DNA from: Nematopogon swammerdamellus
Taxonomy: Eukaryota; Arthropoda; Insecta; Lepidoptera; Adelidae
DNA: 64,000 nt
NCBI GenBank assembly: GCA_946902875.1
Contig: OX336349.1
Coordinates: 18,127,891 to 18,191,890, forward strand
Reading direction: 5' to 3'
The notes beneath the pieces were generated by a model. The model ran no database searches. It saw only the letters and a program-made list of their open reading frames with translations, and was not told where the DNA came from. Both the position numbers and the translations under genes were made by a program. Shown piece by piece: positions 30,701-40,623 of the stretch. Every line of letters begins with the position of its first letter. Position 1 is the stretch's first letter.

Positions 30701-30750
30701 ACCGCTGAGCAAACGTTTATTCTTTTGTTTTGTGCTGCCATTATTATTGA
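27720..30750 (-). mobile_element. LINE-A copy, ORF2 and 3' end
   Basis: Reverse-strand copy with a poly(A)-like end (27720-27738), the 3' UTR and an uninterrupted ORF2. It begins at about 30750, exactly where a second copy of LINE-A starts on the + strand, so the two are head to head. It lies directly behind the ORF1-bearing piece at 25476-27719. Confidence 0.82.
27781..30741 (-). CDS. LINE-A ORF2: endonuclease-reverse transcriptase
   Basis: 986 codons without a stop. The start is placed at 30741 (MAAQNKRINV) because the 19 codons before it lie in the neighbouring + strand copy. Order: APE-like endonuclease with NVRGLH (about 25), TETQ (52), GDFNAHH (159) and SDH (233-235); linker; reverse transcriptase with GPDRVPA (481), LDIAKAF (606), GVPQGSVLSP (663) and YADD (691-694); then a C-terminal tail without an RNase H domain that I can see. 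In RT motif A the usual AFD is AFY (residue 613), although the first, metal-binding Asp is kept, and two residues are missing in the NYRPIAITSLLCKV region (compare 42500). So it is open but may be inactive. Clade is probably in the Jockey/CR1 group; not resolved. Confidence 0.88.
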   Translation of the reverse strand: MAAQNKRINVCSAVHNPTHFSVDVTNVRGLHSNLDGVHHHLETAKPALFFLTETQISRPADTSYLHYPGYNLEEAFRSRAGVCLFARADICCRRLRCLEDLTSSVLWVHVDLGSESRVYACVYRSHSGDAETARLFEHLSRAADEVQERFPTADMVLVGDFNAHHEVWLGSNRTDFAGRAAYDFALTYDLSQLVDQPTRIPDIDGHTPYLLDLLLTSNPAGYKVTVSAPLGSSDHCLVGSTVPSSPPQTRTEGARRIWHYASADWDGMREHFASYPWRELCFNSDDPSECANTVAEVILGGMDMFVPNASLRLGGKSKPWYSRDCADAAAAKATAYRAWSRARARRDPYISELKKNYNRLSRSCKRAIARAKFEHIGKIGDRLNRYPTGSREFWSLAKTVESNFCRPSLPPLQRTDGSLAHSAKDKADLLVYLFAGNSHLDDGGASPPSIPRCENSMPEVQFRQRTVRKELLALDVRKASGPDRVPALVLKKCAPELAPVLTRLFRLSYTTGRVPAAWKSAFVQPVPRKGDRSDPSNYRIIAIILCKVMERVVNTQLMTYLETNNLISDRQYGFRPNRSAGDLLAYVTHLWGKALEGYGESLAIGLDIAKAFYRVWHKALLGKLPAYGIPSGLCDWVTDFLHGRSIQVLVDGCSSDAMSVNAGVPQGSVLSPTLFLLHINDMLPLGNIHCYADDSTAHGSYTSHPSAGRKVVDEKRLALVSELEQTLQSIAEWGRSNLVVFNASKIQVCAFSAKRTAFTPAPSFQNTSLKLSDHLEVLGVELSHELNFRRHIEGKAKLASKNLGVLNKVRRYFTSGQKLTLYKTQVRSCLEYCSHLWDGSAKYQLAPLDSIQRRAVRLVGDPAVSRDLEPLQLRRDVGSLSVFYRLFHGECSEELFNAIPPSPFHLRTTRTGQGMHPYSIDLPRMRTNRFCRSFIHRTGKMWNALPAHLFPPKYNLGFFKRGVKRLLSGRHGIRNPRASQNVHGHR

Positions 30751-32866
30751 AGGGGGGAGAGAAAGCATTGAGAGGCGCCTGCGACGATTTACGGGCAAAG
30801 CGTGGATCGTGGCGTCATCACTATGTGCTCAGGATAGTGGAGCGCCGACACGATGGACGGAAGGGCCCCCGGTCCCCCTCGGAAGTGGCCGCCGGGACCC
30901 CTACAACCGGTCACCATCCGGCACTACGGATCACTCCGAGATTATGCGCCGGTTGACCAGGGCAGCCTCTCGCGCTGGTTAGGCGCGATTGGGCCCCTAT
31001 ACTACCCGGCGGGCGGCCAGCGGAACAACCGTTTCACCGGGTCTCCCTGGCCATCGTGTCGATGCACTACCCCTGGGCAGTGATTCGGCTTTAGAGCCAC
31101 TGGCCCACTCCTCGTCACAGCCAGCCCCTCCTGCTACTGGGTCCCCGGGATGTACACCGGAACGCAGATAACTGTTATGGCGGTGTAATTGTTCCCGGGG
31201 TGTGGTGGCGACCCAGGCGATCCGAGGATCTCCCACACGCTGTTTACTGTTCATTTAGCACCACCCAGGAGGCACGTGTGACTTAAGGACCTTAAGGTGT
31301 CACGGACGCGAACAGCGATACCCCCCAAGTACACCACTATTTAGCGTTGACTTGACCAACGTGCGGGGGTTGCACACCAATCTTAATGCCGTCAATCACC
31401 ACGTGAAGAGGATGAAGCCGGCCTTGCTTTCTCGACGAAAACGCAAATATCTCGCCCTGCCGACACTTCTTACCTGCACCACCCCGGCTACACCCTGGAT
31501 GAAGCCTTCCGCTGGCGAGCCGGAGTCTGCCTGTTTGTCAGGGCTGATATTTCCTGTCGTCGCCTGCGCTGCATTGAGGACTCCGAGCTCTCAATACTCT
31601 GGCCCCACGTGGATCTGGGAACGGTGTCGGGGGTCCCAATAGGTCGCACTCTGGCAATGCGGAGACAGCTCGGTTATTCGAGTACCTGAGTGGAGCGGTA
31701 GACAAAGTCCAAGAGCGGTTCCCCACCGCGGATTTGGGTTTCCTTGGAGACTTCAATGCCCATGACAAGGCATGGCTAGGCTCCAGGAGAACTGACTTTG
31801 CGGGGAGAGCCGCCTACGACTTCGCCCTGACGCATGGCCTGTCTCAACTGGTGGACCAGCCCACCAGGCTGCCAGATATAGACGGTCATGGACCCTCTCT
31901 GCTGGATCTTCCGCTGACACAAACCCCACTGGATATAAAGTCTCAGTGAGAGCCCCGCCGGGTTCTTCTGATCATTGTTTAGTGGGGTCCACGGTGTCAT
32001 CTTCGCCTCCTCAGTCCCGTACTGGAGGAACGCGTCGAATTTGGCACTACGCGTCAGCAGATTAAGATGAGATGCGAGAACACTTCGCATCCTACCCTTG
32101 GAGAGAGATCTGCTTCAGTTCGGACGATCCGTCAAAATGCGGTAATACCGTTGCCGATGTGGTTCTGGGGGCAAAGGAAATGTTTATTCCCAGCGCCTCT
32201 GTCCACCTCGGTGGCAAAAGCCAACCATCGTACAGCCGCGACTGTGCTGATGCTGTCGCAGCTAAATGCACAGCTTATCGGGCATGGTCGCGTGCCCGTG
32301 CCGGACGTGAATCAAACGTATCCGAACAGACGATGGAATACAACCGCCTCTCCAGATCCTGCAAAAGGGCTGCAAAAGGGCTCCAAAATATTGCCAGGGC
32401 CAAATTTGACTACATCGGCGACAGACTGAACCAGCACCCAACTGGGAGCTGTGAGTTCTGGTCTCTCGCCAAATCTGTCGAGTCGAATTTCTGCCGCTCC
32501 TCTCTTCCACCTCTGCAGTGTCCTGGAGGCTCACTTGCCCACTCCGCAAAGGAGAAAGCCGACTTACTGGTATCTCTCTTTGCGGGGAACTTCAACCTGG
32601 ACGATGGGGGTGCCACTCCCCCAGCCATACCTAGGTGTGAGAACTCCATGCCGGAAGTACAGTTTCGATAACAGACTGTACTGGCGGAGTTTCTCTCCCT
32701 ATACGTCAGGAAAGCGTGTGGGCCGGAATGGATTCCTGCATTGGTGTTAAAATAGTGTGCTCCCGAGCTGGCTCCAGTGCTGACGCGCCTATTCCGTATC
32801 TCCTACTCCAATGGCTGTGTGCCGGCGGTCTGGAAATCTGCGTTTGTGCAAGCGGACCCCAAAAAG
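30750..32866 (+). pseudogene. LINE-A copy, 5' half with deleted ORF1
   Basis: 5' UTR (30750-31180), then directly the ORF1-ORF2 spacer (31190-31320; ORF1 is deleted), then the first half of ORF2: FSVDLTNVRGLH (about 31343), LGDFNAHDKAWLG (31737) and the region up to AFVQADPKK (32864). Several frameshifts and stops. It ends exactly at PKK and is followed by the tail of an inverted LINE-A 3' end. Confidence 0.8.
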
Positions 32867-33965
32867 GTTTTTTTTATTGACAGCGCGTCGTATGGCGCCG
32901 AGCCACCCATAAGGTGGCTAACGACGCCCATGGACATTCGGTCGTATGCGGGGGTTCCGAATGCCATGCCGAGCATTGCTTATGGTGCCCATTCACGGCC
33001 CTCTTGAAGGACCCGAGACTGTACTTGGGGGGAAATATATGTGCAGGGAGAGCGTTCCAGGGTTTACCGGTTCTGTAGAGGAAAGATCTGCAGAATCGAT
33101 TGGTACGCATCCGCGGTAAGTCCAGCGTGTAGGAATGCAATCCCTGCCCAGTGCGCGTGGTGCGAAGGTGGAAAGGGGACGGCGGGATCACATTAAACGG
33201 CCCCTCCGAGTACTCCTCACGGAATAAGCGATAGAATACACTTAGGGAGCCGACATCCCTACGGTGTTGCAGTGGTTCTAGATCGCAGGACACTTCGGGG
33301 TCACCTACTAGTCGCACGGTTCGACGCTGGATTGAGTCCAGAGGCGCAAGCTGGTATTTGGCAGAGCCATCCCACAGGTGCGAGCAGTACTCCAAGCAGG
33401 ACCTGATCTACGATTTATAGAGAAGCAGCTTTTGGTGTGAAGTACCGTCGCACCTTATTGAGTACGCCCAGCTTTTTAGAAGCCAGCTTGGCCTTCCCCT
33501 CGATATGGCGACGAAAGTTCAGGTCGTGCGACAGTTCGACTCCGAGGATCCCGAGGTGTTCACTTAATTTAAGCGACGTGCCTTGGAATGAAGGAACCGG
33601 TGTGAACGCCGCTCTCTTCGCACTGAACACGCGAACTTGTGTCTTGGAAGCGTTGAACTCGACCAAATTACTATGGCCCTATTCGGAAATAGAGTCGAGT
33701 GTGTGTTCGAGCTCAGACACAAGTCTTCGCCTCTTCTCATCCACAACATCCCGACTGGCTGAAGGGTGACTGGTGTAGGATCCGTGTGCCGTACTGTCAT
33801 CAATGTATGTTGTCCAGAGACAGCATATCATTGATATGCAGAAGAAACAGCGTGGGTGACAACACAGATCCTTGGGGTATGCCGGCGTTCACTGACATGT
33901 CCGACGAGCAACCGTAGTGCACGGTTGCTGAATGAATGCTACGCCCATGCAGGAAGTCGGCGAAG
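32867..33965 (-). pseudogene. LINE-A copy, 3' half
   Basis: Reverse-strand ORF2 C-terminal third (173-codon frame 32874-33395 plus 33415-33666) with 3' UTR and poly(A) tail at 32868-32876. The tail touches the broken end of the + strand 5' half. Broken by frameshifts near 33400 and 33800. Confidence 0.8.
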
Positions 33966-35721
33966 AAACAAGAAACAAGAAACAAGAAACGTAGGCACAC
34001 ACACGCACACGTAGGTAGGTAGGTAGGTAGGTAGCTAGTTTTAGAGCGGCGGCGGCCTAGTGACCTTGTGACTTACTTACAACAATAGCTGTTCTGCGTT
34101 TGAACATAGTACGGTCATTGACCCCGTACAATGCAAGCTACCTACTGTTACACACAGGTCTAGTTACTTTGTGACTTACTTACAACAAACAGCTGTTCTG
34201 CTTTTGGACATACAACGGTCATTGACCCCGTACAATGCAAGCTACCTACTGTTACACACAAGTCTAGTGACCTTGTGACTTACTTACAATAAACAGCTGT
34301 TCTGCGTTTGAAAATTTCTCGAAAAGTTATGCTAAAAACATATAATTTTTTTTTTGCGTAACGTGTTTACTTGAGATGAATAACGAAGCACCTTATATAA
34401 TGTCTTTCAAAATTAGTTAATAGTACGCTAAGAGAGGGTTCTGTATCGGAAATAGATCACTTTTGAAGAACAAATAATTTTTGTTAGCACAAAAACATTT
34501 TTTCTATGTAAAATGTAAAAAAAAAATTCTTAATCATTTCAGTTTCATGCCAGGAACAAAAAAGTCTTCCAACACATAGATCCCTTTCTTTCAGAAATTG
34601 TGAAAAACCACAATTTTAGTTTTATTAGTATGGAATAGAAAGAATTTGATTTTTTTTACCAACTTACACGTGTTATGTCATAATGATAATTAAGACTTTT
34701 TTGTTACTGTTATGAAACTGAATCGATTAGGCTATAAAAATGAACCACCTATTTTTTTATTTTATTAAATACATAAAACAACAATATTTTACATTAAAAA
34801 AGAAGCCCAAAGTCCAAAAAAAATGTATATAGGTTTCCACCCCATTTCGTACCCTGCTGCGAACCGGTTAATATTAGAGGTCCAAACCGGTTCTGAACCG
34901 GTTTTTAGGCTTCAGGTTCGGGTTTTTTTGAACCGGTTCGCGACCAAACTGGTTCGCTCGTTAAAAAGGTTCTTCGAACCGGTTCGGAGAACCCGAACCC
35001 CGTTTCGAACCGGTTTTCAGTCCCTGGTTAGCACACACCGCACGCCAACTTCAGCGGCGCGCCAGGGGCGGCGCGGCGCAGCATGGACGCAGAGGAGGGG
35101 AAAATGCCGCGTCTCTCGCCTCCCGCGGCCGGCCGCTCCTCTGCGCACCGCGCCCGTCTTGGCCCGCTTGTTTTTTAAACTTGCCGATGGATTTTTTGTT
35201 GGATTCTTTTGCAAATAATTTTCTTCAAAATTCTTAATCATAAGGAAGGATGAAGGATCAAGAGGAATTTTGCGGAACAGAGTTTCGGCCGTCACCTTGA
35301 AAAAAAATGATGCATATAAAAAAGTTGTTGGATTCTTATGCTTATTGATGTACATAATAATACTAAGGTATATTCCGATTAAAGAACCGACTGAGCAATT
35401 TTGCCGAGAAAAATATAGTAAAAAAACACATTTTGTTTTTAATTCACTATTTCCATATACAAAAAATGTTGGATTTATTTACGTACTTATTCATATAAAT
35501 AATACCTACCCTATGGCGAAGTAACTTTGGACGGAGCAATTTGTCTATAGGAGTTATATTAAATTTTCACTTTTCTTTGAATATACCCAACTTCCCGTAA
35601 AAAAAAATGTTGGATTATTTGTCAGTAGTAATTCCGAACATTACTCCAAGATATTATCAAAGTTTCATTGACTGAGGAATTAATGTATGGGTCTCCATAC
35701 ATCAAAACTCCTGGTTGACTA
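33966..35721 (-). mobile_element. Unclassified arm element, copy 2 (inner left)
   Basis: Reverse copy of 23420-25140. Order: (GAAACAA) triplet repeat and (GGTA)n run, truncated MITE-1 interior, the MITE-1 terminus at 34382-34398, six AACCGGTT sites, GC patch, AT-rich half, terminus GTTGACTA at 35721. The terminal ~35 bp carry 12-13 bp that the outer copies lack ('ctccatacatcaaaactcct' region). Confidence 0.8.
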
Positions 35722-36147
35722 GTGTACTTTGGGTAATTTATATTTCGGTGTTCTGTGGTAATTAACGACAGTGAAAATTTGTGTGCTTTAGGTGTTAGAT
35801 TAGTGTGAGATTGTAAATAAACAAAAGACACCCCAAGAATCTTGATAGAATATCTGATATTGTCTGCGCCCTTTCATTTCATTTATTCAGCACTAGCTTT
35901 TGCCCGCGGCTTCGCTCGCGTGAAATTCGTATTTAAAAAGAAGAAAGTAAGTAAGCCCGCTACCGTACCTTTATTTCGGCGCGCGGAACAATTCGGTTTG
36001 TATGAGAGCCACATCTTAGCGTACACATCACGTGAACATTGCGGATGGAACCAATCGTTACAAGTTAGAGTAAAGTCTGTCATATGAATGATCAATAAAC
36101 AATACAATACAAATTATTCTGAATATTCGGATAAAAAGTATATTTAC
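35722..36147. other. Spacer left of the central palindrome
   Basis: Contains a Helitron-like 5' piece on the reverse strand (CTAGCTTTTGCCCGCGG at 35894 to about 36030). No gene. Confidence 0.5.
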
Positions 36148-36534
36148 TTTGATTAGAAAAATGCAAAGCGAAAATCATTGGAAAAAATACATCCCGGCCA
36201 GGATTCGAACCTGGGTCTTTGGCTTGAGCCGCCAACGCGATAACCAACTACGCCACCGGACCGTTACGTATTATTTCCAAATTTTTGCTCTCTTGCACCT
36301 TCATGATGATGTCGCATCATTTTTGCGAACATTGAACCGTGCAAGTTGACTGTTCGCAAAAATGATGCGACATCATCATGAAGGTGCAAGAGAGCAAAAA
36401 TTTGGAAATAATACGTAACGGTCCGGTGGCGTAGTTGGTTATCGCGTTGGCGGCTCAAGCCAAAGACCCAGGTTCGAATCCTGGCCGGGATGTATTTTTT
36501 CCAATGATTTTCGCTTTGCATTTTTCTAATCAAA
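36148..36534. repeat. Perfect 183-bp-arm palindrome with tRNA-like arms
   Basis: Arms 36148-36330 and 36352-36534 are exact reverse complements as far as I can read, with a 21-bp spacer. Each arm holds a tRNA-like segment (+ strand version 36420-36492): perfect T arm (CCAGG TTCGAAT CCTGG) and perfect anticodon stem (TTGGC / GCCAA), but a poor acceptor stem and a loop GGCTCAA lacking the usual U33. So tRNA-derived, not a working tRNA gene. Confidence 0.88.
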
Positions 36535-36825
36535 ATATATATAAAGCGAGTACGTGCTTAGTACTAACATATAAACATAAAATATTATTAAAAAGTATAT
36601 TGTTTATTGTTTATTGTATAGTTTCATCCATAGGTAGGTAACCTACGCTTGGACATGTCGAAAATTCCGCCAGTTCTAAATTCAATGCGAAGAAGAACTG
36701 ACAAACAAACTTAGCAAGTCACAATGTTTCGTTAGTACCTTATAAGTATTATACTATAGTAACTTACAAATAATTAACCCATACTACCGCTCACAAGAGC
36801 ATTAATACTTACATACATATGTACA
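36535..36825. other. Spacer right of the central palindrome
   Basis: Contains a piece shared with 3250-3360 ('tattgtttattgtatagttt' ... 'aaaattccgccagttctaa'). No gene. Confidence 0.5.
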
Positions 36826-37078
36826 TACATACCGCACACGCTGTATTCCGACAATCAGGGTAAGCAGAGTAATCGGTGTTGTGCTGCAAGAACTCTTAAA
36901 AATTGCAACACAACATCAACCACCACGCTAGGCAAAGTATTCGGACAAGATAACAATCAAGCAGCAAGTAAGGCACAAAGACCCACCTGCTACTTAACTC
37001 CGTGGAAGTACCGTACCAAGGTGAGAGGTAGCTAGCCTGTCGTCCTTATGCACGGCATCTTGTCCTTATCCCTTATAC
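36826..37078 (-). repeat. Repeat-C copy
   Basis: Reverse of the 62597-62907 copy, from 'ataccgcacacgctgtattc' to 'gcatcttgtccttatccc'. It directly abuts the terminus of arm copy 3. Confidence 0.7.
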
Positions 37079-37080
37079 AC

Positions 37081-37752
37081 TAGTCAACCAAGAGTTTTGA
37101 TGTATGGATACCCATACATTAATTCCTCAGTCAATGAAACTTTGATAATATCTTGGAGTAATGTTCGGAATTACGACTGACAAATAATCCAACATTTTTT
37201 TTTACGGGAAGTTGGATATATTCAAAGAAAAGTGAAAATTTAATATAACTCCTATAGACAAATTGCTCCGTCCAAAGTTAATTCGCCATAGGGTAGGTAT
37301 TATTTATATGAATACGTACGTAAAAAAATCCAACATTTTTTGTATATGGAAATAGTGAATTAATAACAAAATGTGTTTTTTTACTATATTTTTCTCGGCA
37401 AAATTGCTCAGTCGGTTCTTTAATCTGAATATACCTTAGTATTATTATGTACATCAATAAGCATAAGAATCCAACAACTTTTTTATATGCATCATTTTTT
37501 TTCAAGGTGACGACCGAAACTCTGTTCCGGAAAATTCCTCCGTCCGTTTTTATTGTTCAATTATGATTAAGAATTTTGAAGAAAATTATTTGCAAAAGAA
37601 TCCAACAAAAAATCCATCGGCAAGTTTAAAAAACAAGCGGGCCAAGACGGGCGCGGTGCGCAGAGGAGCGGCCGGCCGCGGGAGGCGAGAGACGCGGCAT
37701 TTTCCCCTCCTCTGCGCCCATGCCGCGCCGCGCCGCCCCTGGCGCGCCGTTA
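37081..37752 (+). mobile_element. Unclassified arm element, copy 3 (inner right, truncated)
   Basis: Starts TAGTCAACCAAGAGTTTTGA and follows copy 1 as far as the GC patch, ending at about 37752 before the AACCGGTT cluster. Its terminus has the inner-type extra bases, like copy 2. Confidence 0.78.
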
Positions 37753-37849
37753 CCAATTTTTTTTTCATTCGTGGTCAATGTGGCAAAATCTAACATTGTT
37801 TTACCTTTTATTTTTTTATTTGTTAGTACTAAGCATGTACCTTACTTTT

Positions 37850-38625
37850 TTATGTCTTGACTACATAAATACAAAGCCGAAAAATGAATGGAAAAGATAT
37901 ATCCCGACCAGGACTCGAACCTGGAACTCTGGCTTGAGCGACCATCATCATCATCATCCGCCCGTGCCGGTCCACTGCTGGGCATAGGCCTATCCCAAGG
38001 CACGCCACCACACGCGGTCTTCCGCTCTTCGCATCCACCCACTCCCAGCTACCTTTTTAAGGTCGTCTGTCTACCTAGCCGGGGGCGTCCCGCACTACGT
38101 TTGCTTGTACGTGGCCACCATTCGGGCACTCGCCTACCATTGAGCCGTCAGCGCGTTGCCAATTTCGCTATAGGGTCGTGATTTATCTTTCTCCAAATCT
38201 CGAGCTATTTCGGCTTCTATGTAGTAGGTATGACGCATTCACCTGCGTTCAACGCACGCTGTTGGTAACGCGCTGGCGGGTCAAGCCAGAGTTCCAGGTT
38301 CGAATCCTGGTCGGGATATATGTTTTTCCATTTATTTTTCGGCTTTGTATTTATGTAGTAAAGAAATATATAAAAAGCAAGGTACATGCTTAGTTCTAAC
38401 AAATAAAAATAAAATGTAAAAAATCCCCAGTCAACTTCTAGTGTCCGATGCCAAATACGAATTTGGCGACAAGATTCAATATGGAATCATGCAAGTTGAC
38501 TGAATGCAGGTAAATGCGTCATACCTACTACTACATAGAAGCCGAAACAGTTCGAGATTTGGAGAAAGATACATCACGACCCGATAGCGAAATTAGCAAC
38601 GCGCTGGCGGCGGCTCAAGCCGGAG
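37850..38625. repeat. Foldback tRNA-like repeats with RTE tail insertion
   Basis: Two interleaved inverted pairs. 37855-37938 pairs with 38260-38370 (tRNA-like core with 'ggttcgaatcctggtcggga'). 38150-38245 pairs with 38500-38610 ('gagaaagata' and 'tacctactactacat' blocks). An RTE-type LINE tail (37943-38165, starting (CAT)n and 'ccactgctgggcataggcc') sits inside the first pair. A spacer piece 'catgcaagttgactg' (38490) is shared with the central palindrome's spacer. Confidence 0.65.
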
Positions 38626-39017
38626 TTCCAGGTTCGAGTCCAAATCGAGATATTTTTTTTATTGACAGCGCGACATATGGCGCCGAGCCACCCATAAGGT
38701 GTCTAACGACGCCCATGGATATTCGGTCGTATGCGGGGGTTGCGAATGCCATGCCGGCCTGACTGGTGCCCATTCACGGCCCTCTTGAGGACCCGAGACT
38801 GTACTTGGGGGGAAATATATGGGCAGGGAGAGCGTTCCAGAGTTTACCGGTTCTGTAGAGGAAAGATCTGCAGAATCGATTGGTACGCATCCGCGGTAAG
38901 TCCAGCGTGTAGGAATGCAATTCCTGCCCAGTGCGCATGGTGCAAAGGTGGAAAGAGGACGGCGGGATCGCATTAAAGAGCTCCTCCAAGCACTTCCCAT
39001 GGAATAAGCGATAGAAC

Positions 39018-39402
39018 AAACATATGATGATAATACATTACTTATACACATACATTTCACAAAATACAGTTTAAATAATTTGGTTAAGATCTTTTTTTTT
39101 CTCTCTTCCTTATTTCTATTTGTTGTTACTTGTATAATGTTGTTCATTGGTTATCGTTATTATTGGTTACGTTTATATTAGGATTTTTTTTTCTACTTTA
39201 TATATTGTTGTTCTTCGACTGTTAATTAAATTTTGTGTACTAGGGTAGGCTTAAAATCAGAAACAATGTTATGACCCGTGGTCATAACATTGTAAAATCT
39301 GTGCCTACATCCTTTTTCACTCATTTTGTCTTATCAAAATTGTTGTGACATGTAATTAATGTGTGAAATAAATGGTTTATTTATTTTATTTCATTTATTT
39401 AC
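39018..39402 (+). mobile_element. Insertion with LINE-like 3' end
   Basis: Interrupts LINE-A between 'gatagaaca' and 'acttagggag'. It ends AAATAAATGG + T/A-rich repeats and contains a short mirror ('aacaatgttatgacc' / 'ggtcataacattgt', about 39263-39293). Class unknown. Confidence 0.5.
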
Positions 39403-40057
39403 TTAGGGAGCCGATATCCCTGCTGTGTTGCAGTGGTTCTAGATCGCAGGACACTTCGGGGTCACCACTAGTCGCACGGCTCGACGCTGGATTAAGTCCA
39501 GAGGCGCAAGCTAGTATTTGGCAGAGCCATCCCACAGGTGCGAGCAGTACCTGATCTGCGATTTATACAGAAGCAGCTTTTGGTCCGGCGTGAAGTACCG
39601 TCGCACCTTATTTATTGAGTACGCCCAGCTTTTTAGAAGCCAGCTTGGCCTTCCCCTCGGTATGGCGACGAAAGTTCAGGTCGTGCGACATTTGGTCTCT
39701 GAGGAACCCGAGGTGTTCGCTTAATTTAAGTGACGTGCCCTGGAATGAAGGAGCCGGTGTGAACGCCGCTCTCTTCGCTCTGAACGCGCAAACTTGTGTC
39801 TTGGAAGCGTTGAACTCGACCAAATTACTACGGCCCCATTCGGAAATAGAGCCGAGTGTGTGTTCGAGCTCAGACACAATTCTTCGCCTCTTCTCATCCA
39901 CAACATCCCGACTGGCTGAAGGGTGACTGGTGTAGGATCCGTGTGCCGTACTGTCACCTGCATAAAATTGTATGTTGCCCAGAGACAGCATATCATTGAC
40001 ATGCAGAAGAAACAGCGTGGGTGACAACACAGATCCTTGTGGTACGTCGGCGTTCAC

Positions 40058-40206
40058 TGGAAAAGGAAAGGACTTCTGTCCTGCCCTGGCATACGCTGAG
40101 CTGATTGGCCAATTTTGCATAAATTAAGAATTGTATATAAAATGTAAATAGGTTAAGTTAGTTATTATGCAAAATAAACGATTATCTTATCTTATCTTAT
40201 CTTATC
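40058..40206 (+). mobile_element. Short LINE 3' end with (ATCTT)n tail
   Basis: Starts 'tggaaaaggaaaggacttct' and ends AAATAAACGATT followed by ATCTT repeats. It interrupts LINE-A ORF2 near the PQGSVLSP motif. Confidence 0.6.
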
Positions 40207-40623
40207 ACTGACATGGCGTCCGACGAGCAACCGTAGTGGAAGTTTGCTAAATGTATGCTACGTCCATGTAGGAAGTCGGTGACCCAGTTACAGAGGCCAG
40301 AAGGAAGTCCGTAAGCCGGCAATTTGCCCAAGAGCGACTTGCGCTAAACCTGGTCAAATGCCTTGGCAATATCAAGGCCAATTGCCAAGGATTCACCATG
40401 ACCTTCAAGCGACTCCCCACTAAAGGTGAGTGACGTACGCTAGGAGATCACCAGCAGATCGTTTTGGCCGGAAGCCGTATTGCCGATCGTTGATGAGGAC
40501 ATTCGTCTCTAGGTACTTCATGAGCTGCGCATTGATAATGCGCTCCATCACCTTACAGAGAAGGGAGGTAATCGCTATAGGTCGATAGTTTGACGGGTTT
40601 GAGCGGTCACCCTTTTTGGGGAC

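Larger units (their letters stand above)
38652..40623 (-). pseudogene. LINE-A copy, 3' half, with two insertions
   Basis: Reverse-strand ORF2 from KKGDRSN (40622) to the end, 3' UTR and tail (38652-38660). It is interrupted by a 385-bp insertion (39018-39402) and a 149-bp insertion (40058-40206). The ORF2 catalytic YADD place reads YAGDS here, so this half is dead. Confidence 0.8.

Noticed and set aside
30742..30798. Upstream start giving a 1005-residue LINE ORF2
   Set aside because: These 19 codons lie on the far side of the head-to-head junction, in the 5' UTR of the + strand copy; MAAQNK at 30741 is the better start.
30750..33965. Twin priming as the cause of the inverted LINE-A halves
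   Set aside because: Poly(A) lies at the inner junction instead of the outer end, and the same junction occurs in several places.
36420..36492. Functional tRNA gene
   Set aside because: Acceptor stem is mismatched and the loop GGCTCAA lacks U33; it sits in a palindromic repeat with decayed relatives nearby.
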